DNA of 64,000 bases from Thermothielavioides terrestris NRRL 8126 (taxonomy: Eukaryota; Ascomycota; Sordariomycetes; Sordariales; Chaetomiaceae), in assembly GCF_000226115.1 (NCBI RefSeq), contig NC_016459.1, positions 3,519,501 through 3,583,500 of the forward strand. Direction: 5' to 3'. Within the stretch, counting starts at the first letter, position 1; the number at the start of each line of letters is the position of its first letter. Positions 13,001-23,986 of the stretch are shown here, in pieces. Below the pieces are notes generated by a model, which had not been told where the DNA came from, ran no database searches, and saw nothing but the letters and a program-made list of their open reading frames with translations. The position numbers and the translations under genes are program-made.

Positions 13001-15657
13001 CGACTTTGAGATTCTACTATAGTATATAGGACCCTTGGTTAAGCTTATAGCGTAGAGCTACTATGTCTACGATACTAGTTAGCTTATATATAAGGGTATC
13101 CACTATATCTTTAAGTTCCTCTATTATATTGATCTCCCTTAGTAGAGTTAGGAACTAAGCCTTAGCCTTATACCTTTTATAGTCTAGTAGCGCCTAGCTA
13201 TAGCTCTACGATATAGCGGCTCTATTACTACTCTCCCTTAGCGGCACTTTAGCTACCTAGGGTATATAGTCCAAGCCTACTAAGTCAAAAGGTCCTAGCC
13301 ACTAGGTACCGCTACCCTACGTTGCTTAGATATAGTTGATTATACTATCTCTATTGCCTTACTATACTTAGGTAGACGTACTATATAGCGTATAAAGCTT
13401 AAGTCTCTATTTTACTATAATCTAGAGTAGTATATTCGCTAATCAAGAGGTCCTATTGTACTTGTCCTATATTAGGTAATAGGCGTTGAAGTCGTCTACA
13501 AGTATATTGCGCCCTCTTAGCTCCTACTCTACTAGGGTATAGAGCGGTAACCGCTACTCTAGCTCCTAGTTAAATAAATAAATAGACTATACTATAAGGG
13601 GGTCCGATCCTTCCTTCTCAAACGTTATAGCTATCTAATCTTCCTTTACCTTAGCTAACTATATTATATAGTCGAGGCGCTTACTTATATATAGTACTAC
13701 CCTACTAGCGCTATATATTATCTTGTATTAGCCGCCTTACCTATAGGGCGGGGCTAGGGGGGTTATATCTAAGCGAATTAGTAGCTTCTAAATCGCTATT
13801 AGGTCGAACTCTTCCCTATCCTCTAGCGTTTAGTTAAAGTAGTTTCTATTACTATTAGTGTTCTAGTAGAGTACTCTTAGCGTTATAGCTATATATTTAG
13901 TATAGAATAGGGGCCCTTGGTTATTATTGTATTAGATTATAAAGTTGGCTCTATATTTGCGCTATATAAGGGCGCTATATAAATAGCGCTCCTATTTTAT
14001 ACCCTAGCTCCTTAGAAGGTTTACGAGAGCACTCTAAATTGGAACAGGTCTATATCGTTAGAGCGCCCTACTCTTTAGATGTCGGTAGGCTAGCCTGCCT
14101 TAGTAAGGCGTTTCCTTAGGCGCTATTCTCCTAATTTGTCCTCCTAGCTTCTACACTAGGTGCTTGCCCCTATTGCTACTACTATTTGAGACTAGGGTAT
14201 ATAGAAGGTGAGCGGACAATCGTTGAACCGCTCCTTTATATGCTAGCGCTACTCCTTTGCTATCTTATAGCTTATATTAAAGGCTGTATAGGCGCCCCTA
14301 TAGTTAATATATTTTGGCTTATTCCTAGCTAGGTCGGTCTTCACTAGGCACCTTGCCTCTCGCTCCTTCGCTATATTGCTATCGCTATACGCTATATAGA
14401 CGTAGATTAGGCAGTATACCTCCCCCTCTTTATAGAACGTCGCTTTATATCCTTCCTTCCTATACTTAAAGTATAGGATCGTATATACTACGCCTTTAAA
14501 GCGTTTATAAAGGTAGACCGTATAATCGAGTAAGACCCCTTAGTCGATAAGCCTTACTACTTCCTCGACTATATATAGCTCAACTAGTATATATATTGTT
14601 TATAGCCTTTAACTGTCCCTAGCGCTACCCTATAGCGTTTATAGCCTTATATATACAATCTAAACCTTATTCTCCTTTGCTAAGTCCGCTACTAGGCGGT
14701 TAGCGTTACCTCTATACCTCGTTAAAGTAGCTAGTTGAACGCTCTTTATAAGCACTATAAAGGTATAGCGCTTAAGTATTATAGTCGCTCTAAATATAGC
14801 TATAACGTATACTTTATTATCCTTATTAGCAAACTCTACCTAGCGGTCCTCCTCGAAGGTAACTACTATATTCCTATTCTTTAATAGCTTCTATACTATA
14901 ATTACGCCGCTTTCGCTACCCTCTGTTATTACTCTTATTGTTGCTATAGCTATATTAACCGCCTAGACTATATCATCTATACTCCTATTAACAATATTTA
15001 TAGGCGTCTACCTAAGGTCTACTATAAGCTTATAGAACAGTTTCTTTAGTATATACTAAGTATAGCTTTTAAGTAGCTAGGGCGCCGCTATCATAGCTAT
15101 ACCCTACTCTGCTACCTATACCTAGGTCCTCGCTTATACGCCCCTAACGCTCGCCTATATCCCGACCTTGTTCTTAATTTATATAACCTCCTCTTTAATA
15201 TAGTCAACGCTCCTATATAGCTTATATATATTGTAAAGGCAGTTTAGCTCGTTTTGGAATACCTTACGGTAGTATATATATATAGCTACTTATATATATA
15301 GCTATATCTCTAGTGACACTAGGGTATAGAATTCCTATAGAAGCCTCGATCGCTTATCGCTAGCTCCTTTAGTATATATATTCCAATTGTTCGTAGCTCC
15401 TATAGGAAGGAGCCCAAGTCTTCGGTCACGTCGGTCGGGGTGTTGATATACGTTAGCCATAGTGTCGCGACCTACGGTGCTCGACACTGGGCTACCGCTA
15501 TCGCTACTACGACCTGCGTGGCCGCTATGCCCCCTCTACAATATCGTAGATAGGGGTAATCGGGTACGCTAAGAACGTTCGCGTCGTTGGATTCGGTTTT
15601 AGCTTAACGGTTCCTTTGCAATCGGCTTTTGAGTGTAAATGCTACTGTAGCCTTTTT
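10067..15657 (-). mobile_element. Tad-like non-LTR retrotransposon (LINE), minus strand, RIPed
   Basis: The left end is a (TTA/ATT)n tract, which on the minus strand is the A-rich 3' tail of a LINE. The flanks carry a variable duplication starting GATATTATTATA (10,055 and 15,658). On the minus strand near 11,850 a frame reads I-D-N-T-N-L-L-I-F-G, a mutated x-D-D-T-N-L-L active site. It is followed about 40-50 residues later by K-S-E-L-I-Y-F, the block that follows the catalytic box in Tad-group RTs. The 5' end (about 15,440-15,650) is noticeably less AT-rich than the body. The length (~5.6 kb) suits a full-length element with ORF1 and an endonuclease-RT-RNase H ORF2, but I identified only the RT. 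Confidence 0.75.
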
Positions 15658-17884
15658 GATATTATTATATATCTATAAGGTAAAAGGTTTATTATTGCGA
15701 TCGATACTATATCCTTCTTCTACTAATTTAATATATATCCTCTATACTACGATTGTTTTACCCTAATTAGCTCTTATAGATTAGAATAGCTGAAAGTATA
15801 CCTAATAGGCTACTGCAACACTTCTATATATATCTAGCGCTTTATAGTTCAGTTGCTTCGCCCTTATACCTCTTTCGTCTATATATTTATCGACGATATT
15901 ATTATCTTTAGCAACACTATAGATAAGTACGCTAAGCACTTAGAGACTATCTTTAGCTTATTCGAGAAGAAGAATATCTCTATTACGCTAGCTAAATCCT
16001 ATATTGCGTATCTTAGTATAGAGCTCCTTAGCTTCTACGTCGATAGATTCGGATTAATTAATATTAAGTACTGTATAGTCGCCTTTAAGAACCTCGCTTT
16101 TCTAAATAACCTAAAGGCTCTAGAGCAATATATCGACGTATTAGGATTTCTATACTATCTAATCCTATATTATATATAGCTTATTAAGCCTCTCTAGAAT
16201 CGTAAGACCTCACTGCTTATAAAAGGCCGAGCTACTAGCTAGGTATAGAATAGAAACCCTAGCAAGCGCGCCGCCTACTATATTAAGACTTCCTTTGAAC
16301 CTATATCTACTGAAAAGGCCTTTTTTAAAGCTATCTAGAATACTATCTATAAGCTAGACCTAACTATTTTGTTATACTTCGACCCTAGTAAGACCCTCTT
16401 CTTATAGATCGACAAATTCCTAGAGTATAGCTTTGGCGTTATAGCGTTCTACCTTGCTAATAGTTATAAGTAGAAGCCTAGGACTATTATCCTATTAACC
16501 TAGGTTTAGCTTGTTATATTCCTAAGCTAGTACTTTACAAAGGAGGAACTTTGGTATAGGCCTTCTAAATAGGAAGTTACCTACCTTATTTAAGTAGTTA
16601 AAAAGCTATATACTACGATCTATTTATTATATAAGCCTATCGTCATCCTTATAGATTATACCTCTACGAAAAGTATCGTTAACTAGACTATTTTAAATAT
16701 ATCGTCTATCGAGCGAGCTAATCGTAGGTTTATCAACGCCTTTATTTACCTTTTGTAGTACAACTTAGAGATCTATTACCTTCTAGGCCGCTTAAACCTA
16801 GTACTTAACGCGCTTAGCCGTTTAAAAGCTCTATAAAATAATCTAAACTATGAAAATAGCTTCGATAACAACGATATAGTCCTCGACAATATCTAGTTCG
16901 CCTTTGTAGAAGCGAAGCTAGATAACGACCTTTAAGCTCGCTTTATAGCTATATACTCTTGTAACGCTAAGTACGCCGCTATTATCAAAGATCTTACTGT
17001 CGAATTGGCTATTAAAGGCAGTAGCAAGGTTTTCTCTTAGCCTAGCTTCCTATTTATCCTTATAGATAGCCTTCTTAATAATATTCGACTCAATAGATTA
17101 CGCTTACTCTATATACCTTACAATATAATTTAGACTATCTTAGAAGCTATCTACAATGAGAAGTACTACTTTAGTACCAAGTAGATATTATACAATTTAT
17201 AAAGTATATTAATAGCCTATAAAACCTATAACGTTAAGAAGTACATTAAACTATATCTAAAGTACTAAGTTAATATAACGGATCGTCGCTTTAAACTAGG
17301 CAACTATTAACCAATTCGACTATCTAATACCTTGCTAATACGTATTATCGCTATTGATTTTATTCTAGGCCTACCAAAGGTCCTAGCCGCTAGTTCGCCC
17401 TAGTAGCTCCTAAACTATAACTATTTCGATAGCTTATTTATAGTATTTTACAAGTTATCGAAGTATACCCTCCTTATTCTAAGTAATTCCAGCTATTCAA
17501 CTTAGGAATAGGGGTATATTCTAATTCGCCAACTACTTCTTAGCAACTAGGGCGTACCTACTACAATTATCTCCAACTGTAATTACAAGTTTATTTCCAA
17601 CCTTTAGCAAAGCGTTTAGAAGGCCCTAAGCACCAAGTTGCTAATAACAATATCCTACTACTCGTAAATAGACAGCCTTTCAAAGTATAAGAACTAGACT
17701 ATAGAAATTACAATTCGCTTCTATATATTTGAGCGCTCTAAAGGCAATTAGCTAGATATTATTATACCTTTATAATAATACTTTAACAACGTTTATACTA
17801 AAGCTATCAAATCCTCGTTTTATAAGTAGCTCTTCGGCTTTAAGCTTTTTAGACCTTTAGAAGCTTTTAGCAACTAGACTACTA
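15658..17884 (+). mobile_element. Older chromovirus copy, third segment (RT, RNase H, integrase), RIPed
   Basis: It resumes the older element after the LINE. An open stretch of 108 codons at 15,853-16,179 retains the RT active site as F-I-D-D at 15,886-15,897, followed by the K-N-I-S and N-N-L-K-A-L-E-Q-Y-I blocks also found in the younger copy. RNase H (about 16,360-16,690) and the first integrase blocks (A-I-D-F-I-L-G-L-P near 17,350) follow. It breaks off at 17,884 at a short insertion. Confidence 0.85.
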
Positions 17885-18374
17885 AAATAGTGCAAAACCT
17901 CTATACCAACCTACCCTACTACACCTAAGACTAAGTGTACGAGATAGCTCCTACAGGAATACGGTGTCCCTCTAGACGGATAAAGATAGTACGTATCGAG
18001 TAGTAGGAAGGATGTCTTCCAAGAGGAAGACATATAGCTCAGGTGCGTCTAGTAGGATAGAGCAGAAAGATAAGAGACAACAAGAATACGGTTAGAGCTT
18101 AATAGCTCGAACGCCTATCGTCTAGATAGAGGTAGAACAACGAAAGGAGAGGCTCAATAGCCCTCTTAGAAGAAGGAGAACCACCAACGTAGTGTCAACG
18201 AACGTGTATTGACAACTGCTTAATGTCTTGCTTAATGACGAAGAAGATAGGCTTAGCCCACTTAAATATATATGACTAGAGGGCTAGACCCCCTGGCAAC
18301 GAATACAACGTACTGAAATAAATAGAAAAAACTGGGTCCCTATATCTAGGTAGTCCATTACCCTAATTCACTAT
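17885..18374. mobile_element. 490-bp insertion of uncertain class in the older chromovirus
   Basis: Comparison with the younger copy near 8,395 shows a clean interruption of the integrase region. TACTA flanks it on both sides (17,880-17,884 and 18,375-18,379). The ends contain a short imperfect inverted repeat (AATAGTG near the left end, CACTATT overlapping the right junction). Internally there is a perfect hairpin, ATGTCTTCC/GGAAGACAT with a four-base loop, near 18,013-18,034. It is less AT-rich and keeps more CpA and TpG than its surroundings, so it is either younger or too short or too rare to be RIPed. It has no coding capacity that I can see. It could be a solo LTR or a small nonautonomous DNA element. 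Confidence 0.6.
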
Positions 18375-19477
18375 TACTAAGCTAGCTACTATTTTAGCTC
18401 TATAAGATACTCTATATTAGGATACTTAATTAAGTATAGACTTTATAATAGTATATACTAAACGCTATTATAATAGTAAATACTGTAATATTAAGTTTAA
18501 TATAGGCAATAAAGTTTATTTACACCTATACTATAGTTACTATCTCCTAAGCAACCTATCCTAGAAGTACTTACAATAGTACGCTTAGCCTTTTCCGATC
18601 AAGTGCTACGTTGGCCGCCTAGTTTACGAATTAGATCTCTTAACCAATATAGGTATCTACCTAATCATTTCTACCGCTCACCTTTGCCTAGCTCTTTAGG
18701 AAGACGATCCTTTCGGCTATAATATACTACCTCCTAGCTCAATTATCGACTCTTAATTAGATCGCTCCTCTAATAACAACGAATTAGGCACTAAATACAA
18801 GGTTAATATAATTCTTGACTATAAAGTTATATATAAAGACCTTAAATACTTAATCAAATAGACTAGCTATAGCCGAGAAGAGAGCATTTAGAAAACTATA
18901 TACGAGCTACGCTATATATAGTGCTTGATCGACGAATACTAGGCTCGCAAAGGCGATTATCTAGATCGCCTAGTCTTTTAGGAAGAGCCTTCTACACCTA
19001 ATTAAGCACCTCAACCAGCCTATAAGCGTAGCCGGCCTTGTAAGAACCCTATTCCCGCTAGCGATAACAAGATATAGGAGAAGCCAATTGATCGTTATCT
19101 AGATCAATCTAGCACTACGCTTCTAGCTCTACGTCGTAGCACTCGATTAAAGGGTATCTAACGATATAGAGGATCTAGATAGGTAAGGCAATGAGGGCAT
19201 TGCCTTTTTTTCCTATAGGCCTAGACTTAATACAGGGTAGGAGGAATAGGGGGGTTATATAACCTATATATCTATATACGTAGATTAGATAAGGGTGCCC
19301 TACGCTCTACGTTATAGACTTTGCAACGCTAGGCCCGATTGGGTAGGCGGGGTACGTACATGTGTTCTGCCCTATAGATATGTATTTCTTAACGTACCGC
19401 CGCCTAGATCTTCGATCTACTACTATTATCAATCTATATCTTGTTATTCTACGTATCTATAGCACTTCTCCGCATTA
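18375..19477 (+). mobile_element. Older chromovirus copy, fourth segment (integrase C-terminus, chromodomain, 3' LTR)
   Basis: It continues the older element to its 3' end. A chromodomain-like stretch at about 18,805-18,960 (I-L-D-Y-K-V-I, L-K-Y-L-I-K, L-I-D-E-Y) matches the younger copy. A purine-rich AGGTAAGGCAATGAGGG lies 30-60 bases before the LTR, as in the younger element. Confidence 0.85.
19228..19477 (+). repeat. 3' LTR (250 bp) of the older chromovirus
   Basis: It aligns over its full length to the LTRs at 1,273 and 9,252 and has exactly the same length. The TG start is mutated to TA and the CA end to TA. The next five bases, GGTAT, would be its target duplication; the partner lies outside the window. 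Confidence 0.85.
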
Positions 19478-20460
19478 GGTATATTCAAAGCTTAAGTTCG
19501 GTCTCTATAATAGGTTTTATAATCTTCTTAAAGTTGTAATACTACGTTCAAAGGGAGTAGCCCTTTAAGAAGTATATAGTATAGTAGTTCGTCGATATAA
19601 TCATGGTTATAAAGTGCTTTATTTAATTAAGCTATTAGCACTAAAGCTTATACCTCTAGTTATAGTTATTATATTCTTTATAGATTATTACAATGAATAT
19701 AGTAATATTACTTCTAAGCTCCTTCTCAAGGGCCCTATATATTTTTTAATAGGCTATATTAAGCGACTCAACAGTAGATAGAGGTCTATAGTACCGTCTA
19801 TTGTCAGAGTAGCTATCGTTATTACGATTATAGTAGCTAGGTATAGTAATAGATTAACGGTCTTTGTTATAAAGTAGTTGATTGCCCTAATCGCTAACTT
19901 CTATACTAGGAGTACAATTATAGGCTTCGTTACAAGGTTCATTACGAAGATCGTTGCGAAGCGTATTATAGGCTATAATACGAGCTATATAGCGAGCTTT
20001 AGCATCCTTAGTGTCCTTTAGTTCTATAATATAGGTTTAAAGCTTCTAATTGATATACTCCTAGGCTATATTATAGGCGTCAACGCTCTTTAAGGTAGGG
20101 CGAAGGCGCTCCTCCTTATCCTCGAAGTAGTCTATAAGTTCATAGTACATAGCCTTGTTGACGAACTAGCAATGCTAGAGCACCTAGTCATTAGGGCTCG
20201 CTAAGATAATATTAACCTTTATATTGGCTTTCGAGGATATAGTAGCTATTCTAATAGTCGTTTTTAGGGATATTGTCAAGGGATTTTATTAATCGTTGTA
20301 TATAGTAGCTATATAGTGTTTTGATAGGTTCTTAAGGCAAATGAGACTCTTAATTAACAGAGCTATTGTGTAGGATAGAGACAATGAAGCTATTACGAAG
20401 TGTTTGATATATAGAGATAGTGATCAATGATGGTGTTGTTCGTTATATTGATCAAAGTGT
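19478..20460. repeat. Unidentified RIPed AT-rich sequence
   Basis: This ~1-kb stretch has the same CpA- and TpG-poor composition as the elements to its left, so it derives from repeated DNA. Minus-strand reading gives long partly open frames rich in charged residues, such as E-D-K-E-E-R-L-R-P near 20,130, but I recognise no domain. It ends at the composition border near 20,460. It could be an element remnant or repeat-adjacent unique DNA mutated by RIP spreading. Confidence 0.5.
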
Positions 20461-20639
20461 ATATAGAAGGGGGCTACTCTGGGCATCTAGATCTGTGGCT
20501 CTGGTGGATCCGAATTACGGCAGTATGGCCTGTGGGTGCCGAGCCCCTGGTATTGAGGCCTAGGTTCTGACAGGTATGTCCATAGCTATACAGTTCAACC
20601 GATTTTTCTCATCCAAGTTCAACCCACTAATTTCTTAAT

Positions 20640-20912
20640 TACTCTTTATATTATATATATTTTGTTCTTCATTCTTTTCCTTTCATCTTCACTGTTTTGT
20701 TTCTTTCTCCTTCTTTTTTCTTATTATCTATCTTCCTTTATCTTTTTTTATCTTTCTTCCTCTTCAGTCCTTTTTTCTCTATTTTCTCTATTTTTCCTTT
20801 TTTTTTCTTATGCCCTTTTCTCATATTTTTTGCATTTTTTTCCTTTTTTCTTTTCTTTTCTTTCTTTCTTTCTTTTTTTTTTCCCTTTTTTCTTGCTTCC
20901 CTTTCTTCTTGC
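20640..20912 (+). repeat. Polypyrimidine tract (T/C-rich low complexity)
   Basis: About 270 bases are almost entirely T and C on the plus strand, with runs of CTTTT and TTTC. It sits just inside the border of the RIPed block. Apparent frames through it (Ser/Phe/Leu-rich on plus, Lys-rich on minus) are composition artefacts. A similar tract lies at 39,977-40,172. No gene is seen between 20,913 and 21,745. Confidence 0.85.
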
Positions 20913-21745
20913 AGGTGAAGCCAGTAATACCCAAAACCAGCAAAACGGAAAGATAATGGAAAGAGAACCGGCATACAGTGTTTCGATAAGATGGCTGCTC
21001 TTAGACCCTTGGACAACCGGTCTTGCATAGCACGTGCCAAACAACAAACAACGGTAATATGCTCGCATCATTCATGGCCACCTCGTCCACAGCTTCGCAA
21101 ATCCGTGGGGTTCATTCGGGGTCGCGAGCCCCCTGTCAGGTTGATACCACGCGCGCGAAGGCCAGGACATGGCGTCCCCGCCAGCTAGGATAGTGCTCGA
21201 ACCCATCTGCTGATATCCCCTTGCGTCATGATTCGTTTGGTCAACGTTGTTGGTTAGTGAGAGCATTACAGGTTGTGTCCGCCCGTGTCGGTGCTCTAGC
21301 CCCTTCCTGTCGCGCAACACGTCTCGGCGTGGTCGATTGCCTGCAAACAAAGCTGTCAGGCGTGGAGCTTGTAAGAGGGCGAATATAGAGACGTCTCAGC
21401 ATCTCAGCCTCGGACAGGCAAGCGTGCGGCTTCGGCGCCAATCCTTGCTCGTTCCAGCTCCTCTGACTGTCAAAGCGGCGGCAGCTTTGCCCAACTGAGG
21501 ATTGTTATGGAGATTGGACCGCGGACCGCTTCCGCAACGTTATTAATCCACAACCTTTTTACCCCGGGAAGTGTCTGTGACCCTTGTAGCACAGATCTCC
21601 AACGCAAGATGGGGAGATCCCAATGCCCTTAAAGAGTCCGACCCCCCCTTCCCAGCCCTCAGTACTACGTAGCAGTTACTTGCTATGCCCCTCCCTAGGA
21701 CCGCCCGAGATTCCCGCTGTGTTGACTGATAACACTTCGACCACA

Positions 21746-22620
21746 ATGGCAGCCGAGTGGCAGGGCGTCAACGGTCCGATGCTGCTGGGCGTGTCTTGGG
21801 GCCTCACCGTCCTAGCAACCATCATCCACAGCCTCCGAGTGTGCCTCAAGCTCTCCACGGGCCGCCATTTGTCGTGGGATGATTGGATCCTGACGGCGGG
21901 TTGAGGACGCTATGCGCACAACCGGTCAATGGCACCGACATAACTCATGGTAGGCCTTGGTTCTCGTAGAAACAGAGTGACTACCCCCCCGGTCAAAATG
22001 AGCCGGCCGGCGCGGCTCGATTGTCGCTCTGGGCCGATCGAGCTGATACTGCGCCTCAGCAGTCGCGCAACCGTCACTATCACGGCCATCGTGTGGACCA
22101 AGACGGCCTTCGCCTTCACGCTGTTCAGGGCTTACTTAGGACGCTACTAAGGCGTTTCTTTGGTTCATCATCGTCTCTATGAACATCGCGACGGGAATTA
22201 GCGCGGTAGACCGAGGCCTGGACGACACATGCTGGTCGTCAAGTGTCGGTGTCAATGTTTGGATTGTTACAGGCGGTGGGTCTTTTACATTTCCGTTGCA
22301 GAGATGTCAAGTCGGGCTGACGCCACACCTTAGCATGCTCGGCGACCATGGATTCCATCCTCGCCGCCGTACCTTGGGCATTCCTGCCAAGTTTGACGCT
22401 AATCCGAGAATCAATGCGATGCTGCTTGAAATAGTCCCTGGGATGGCAATGCTGTTTGCCTAATTTACCTCTGAATATTGTCGGCATGCATAAGGTTCGA
22501 TCACAGATAATGAATCAAGATGATGCATATGATTTGTGTGGATTTTACTTCCGAGCATCGGAAGACCTCTCTACTGAGCGGTTATGCATCAATACACTAC
22601 GGGCTCGGAGGGATCCGGGG
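21746..22620 (+). pseudogene. Decayed fungal rhodopsin-domain (Pth11-like) integral membrane protein
   Basis: Pieces of one family appear in order but in different frames. From 21,746 an M-A-A-E-W start leads to a first TM segment and the W-D-D-W-I-L box (about 21,878-21,900), ended by TGA. At about 22,065-22,130 there is T-A-I-V-W-T-K-T-A-F-A-F-T-L-F-R. After a frame change, F-I-I-V-S-M-N-I-A-T-G-I-S-A and D-T-C-W follow (about 22,160-22,235). After another, M-D-S-I-L-A-A-V-P-W-A-F-L-P (about 22,350-22,390) matches the family's D-I-x-L-A-x-x-P-W box. Fungal rhodopsin-domain proteins are seven-TM membrane proteins, some acting in surface sensing. At least three frame changes or stops, not all explained by GT-AG introns, mark it as a pseudogene. 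It is not AT-rich, so RIP is not the obvious cause. Confidence 0.7.
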
Positions 22621-22645
22621 CGGCAGTCCGGCATTATTTTTGTGA

Positions 22646-23443
22646 TCACACAACTTCTGAATCGAATTGAAACGCCGAGGACCGGCGAAGAAGGGGAACT
22701 CGGCCTGGGGCAATCCTGGCCTTCGGCCGTTCATCTTCATGCCACCAACCACCTAGACATGATTTAACTAGCCAGTCGTCCTCTTTGGATTTTTGATCGT
22801 TTTCGTGATACTTCAGCAGGTGATCACACCACCTCCTCCGCGAGCCCGCACGCTGACACTTCAGGGCACTGCACTCGGGATCACGACAGTATCTCAGGCA
22901 GACGATTTCACGGTTGGGTTCACTCCCGCTGACCGTCCGCCTGCTATTGGTAATCGTGACGAGTGTGGGAAACCGGCTTGCTTGCATCTGACTGACCACA
23001 TTCCGCAGCCACTGCGACTCTTTCTCGGAAGCGTTCGCCAGTGCTAGGTGCTTTGGCACAGAAAGGTAGTCGAGCAGGCGCTGTAGGTCTTCCGTGGGTT
23101 GTCGAAACAGCTCATCGCGCGGAAAGAAGGTGAGCACGACAACATCAAGGGACGGGTTGATGTAGAGAGTGTGACTCTCAGTCTTGAAGAAGGGCTTGTA
23201 ATGGCGGAGGGTTTCCCTGCGAGACTCGGCCGAGATATGCATTGTGAGGGGCGGAGCACTGCGAGCCCTGAGCCGAAGGCCATCATGACCGTGTTCGCCC
23301 ATCTCTTGGCGATCTTCCTGACTGCTTTTGCGGTCAAGGCGCACCAACCTCGGCTTCCAGGTCCGGCGGTAAATCATGAGCCGGATCTCGGTGGGCAGGG
23401 CATTCAACGACAGCGCGTGCGCAGCTGGCGACGGTTGACTCAT
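22646..23443 (-). CDS. 2EXR domain-containing protein
   Basis: A single-exon 265-residue frame starts at an ATG in the good fungal context CCACCATGAG. Residues about 14-35 read L-N-A-L-P-T-E-I-R-L-M-I-Y-R followed by W-K-P-R, the F/L-x-x-L-P-x-E-I-R-x-x-I-W signature of the 2EXR family (formerly grouped near F-box-like proteins). Members are abundant, lineage-expanded proteins of filamentous ascomycetes with no established biochemical role. The middle contains I-S-A-E-S-R-R-E-T-L and Y-I-N-P-S-L-D-V-V, both typical of the family. The C-terminal ~70 residues are rich in Cys, Arg and Lys and are variable. It lies tail-to-tail with the rhodopsin pseudogene. Confidence 0.85.
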   Translation of the reverse strand: MSQPSPAAHALSLNALPTEIRLMIYRRTWKPRLVRLDRKSSQEDRQEMGEHGHDGLRLRARSAPPLTMHISAESRRETLRHYKPFFKTESHTLYINPSLDVVVLTFFPRDELFRQPTEDLQRLLDYLSVPKHLALANASEKESQWLRNVVSQMQASRFPTLVTITNSRRTVSGSEPNREIVCLRYCRDPECSALKCQRAGSRRRWCDHLLKYHENDQKSKEDDWLVKSCLGGWWHEDERPKARIAPGRVPLLRRSSAFQFDSEVV

Positions 23444-23976
23444 GGTGGTCAGGACGCTGGTGTTGCAGGAGGACGTAAGTGGTGCCAGTCTTACTTACCT
23501 GGTTGTCGGCTGTGATGGAGAGCCAAGGGGCATTTATTGTTATTGATTCTTTGACCCTAACGGAAGGGCACGTGTTCTTGGACGACACAGGCCCATTGTT
23601 CTCTCAAAGCAATTATCGAGCGGTCGCAAGGTGCAGGGGTATGGGTCAAAGACTCGTTGGGAACTTAGCAGGAGCGAAATGCCCAAACAATGAAATACCC
23701 GAGGGCACATGAACAAGAAAATCGGAGACATACTCGTAGAAAACACCGCCAGGAAAAAAGAAGCACTTAACCGGTTCTTCCATCCAGGGACGGTCTAGGA
23801 CTCTAGGTATCTGCCAACAGCATTGGAAGTTTGGAACAGACGGTTTCTCATTTTGAATGCTTCCGTTTGACTGGCCTGGCAGTCCATGTGCGTTAAGTGG
23901 CCATTGCGTAGGCATCTGCGTGTTCCTTATGTCTAGAACTGTCAGCGGCTTCAACTACGCGGCGTAGATCAACGCT
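23444..23976. other. Intergenic, no gene recognised
   Basis: This is the upstream region of the 2EXR gene. Only short overlapping frames occur on both strands, with no domain or splice structure that I can support. Confidence 0.6.
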
Positions 23977-23986
23977 TTGAAAGCGG
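23977..23986. repeat. Left target-site duplication TTGAAAGCGG
   Basis: It is identical to 24,721-24,730 on the other side of the inverted-repeat element. The last two Gs could belong to the element, so the duplication is 8-10 bp. Confidence 0.8.

Noticed and set aside
20662..21071. Long Ser/Phe/Leu-rich (+) and Lys-rich (-) frames
   Set aside because: They are caused by the polypyrimidine tract; no start context, splice signals or domains.
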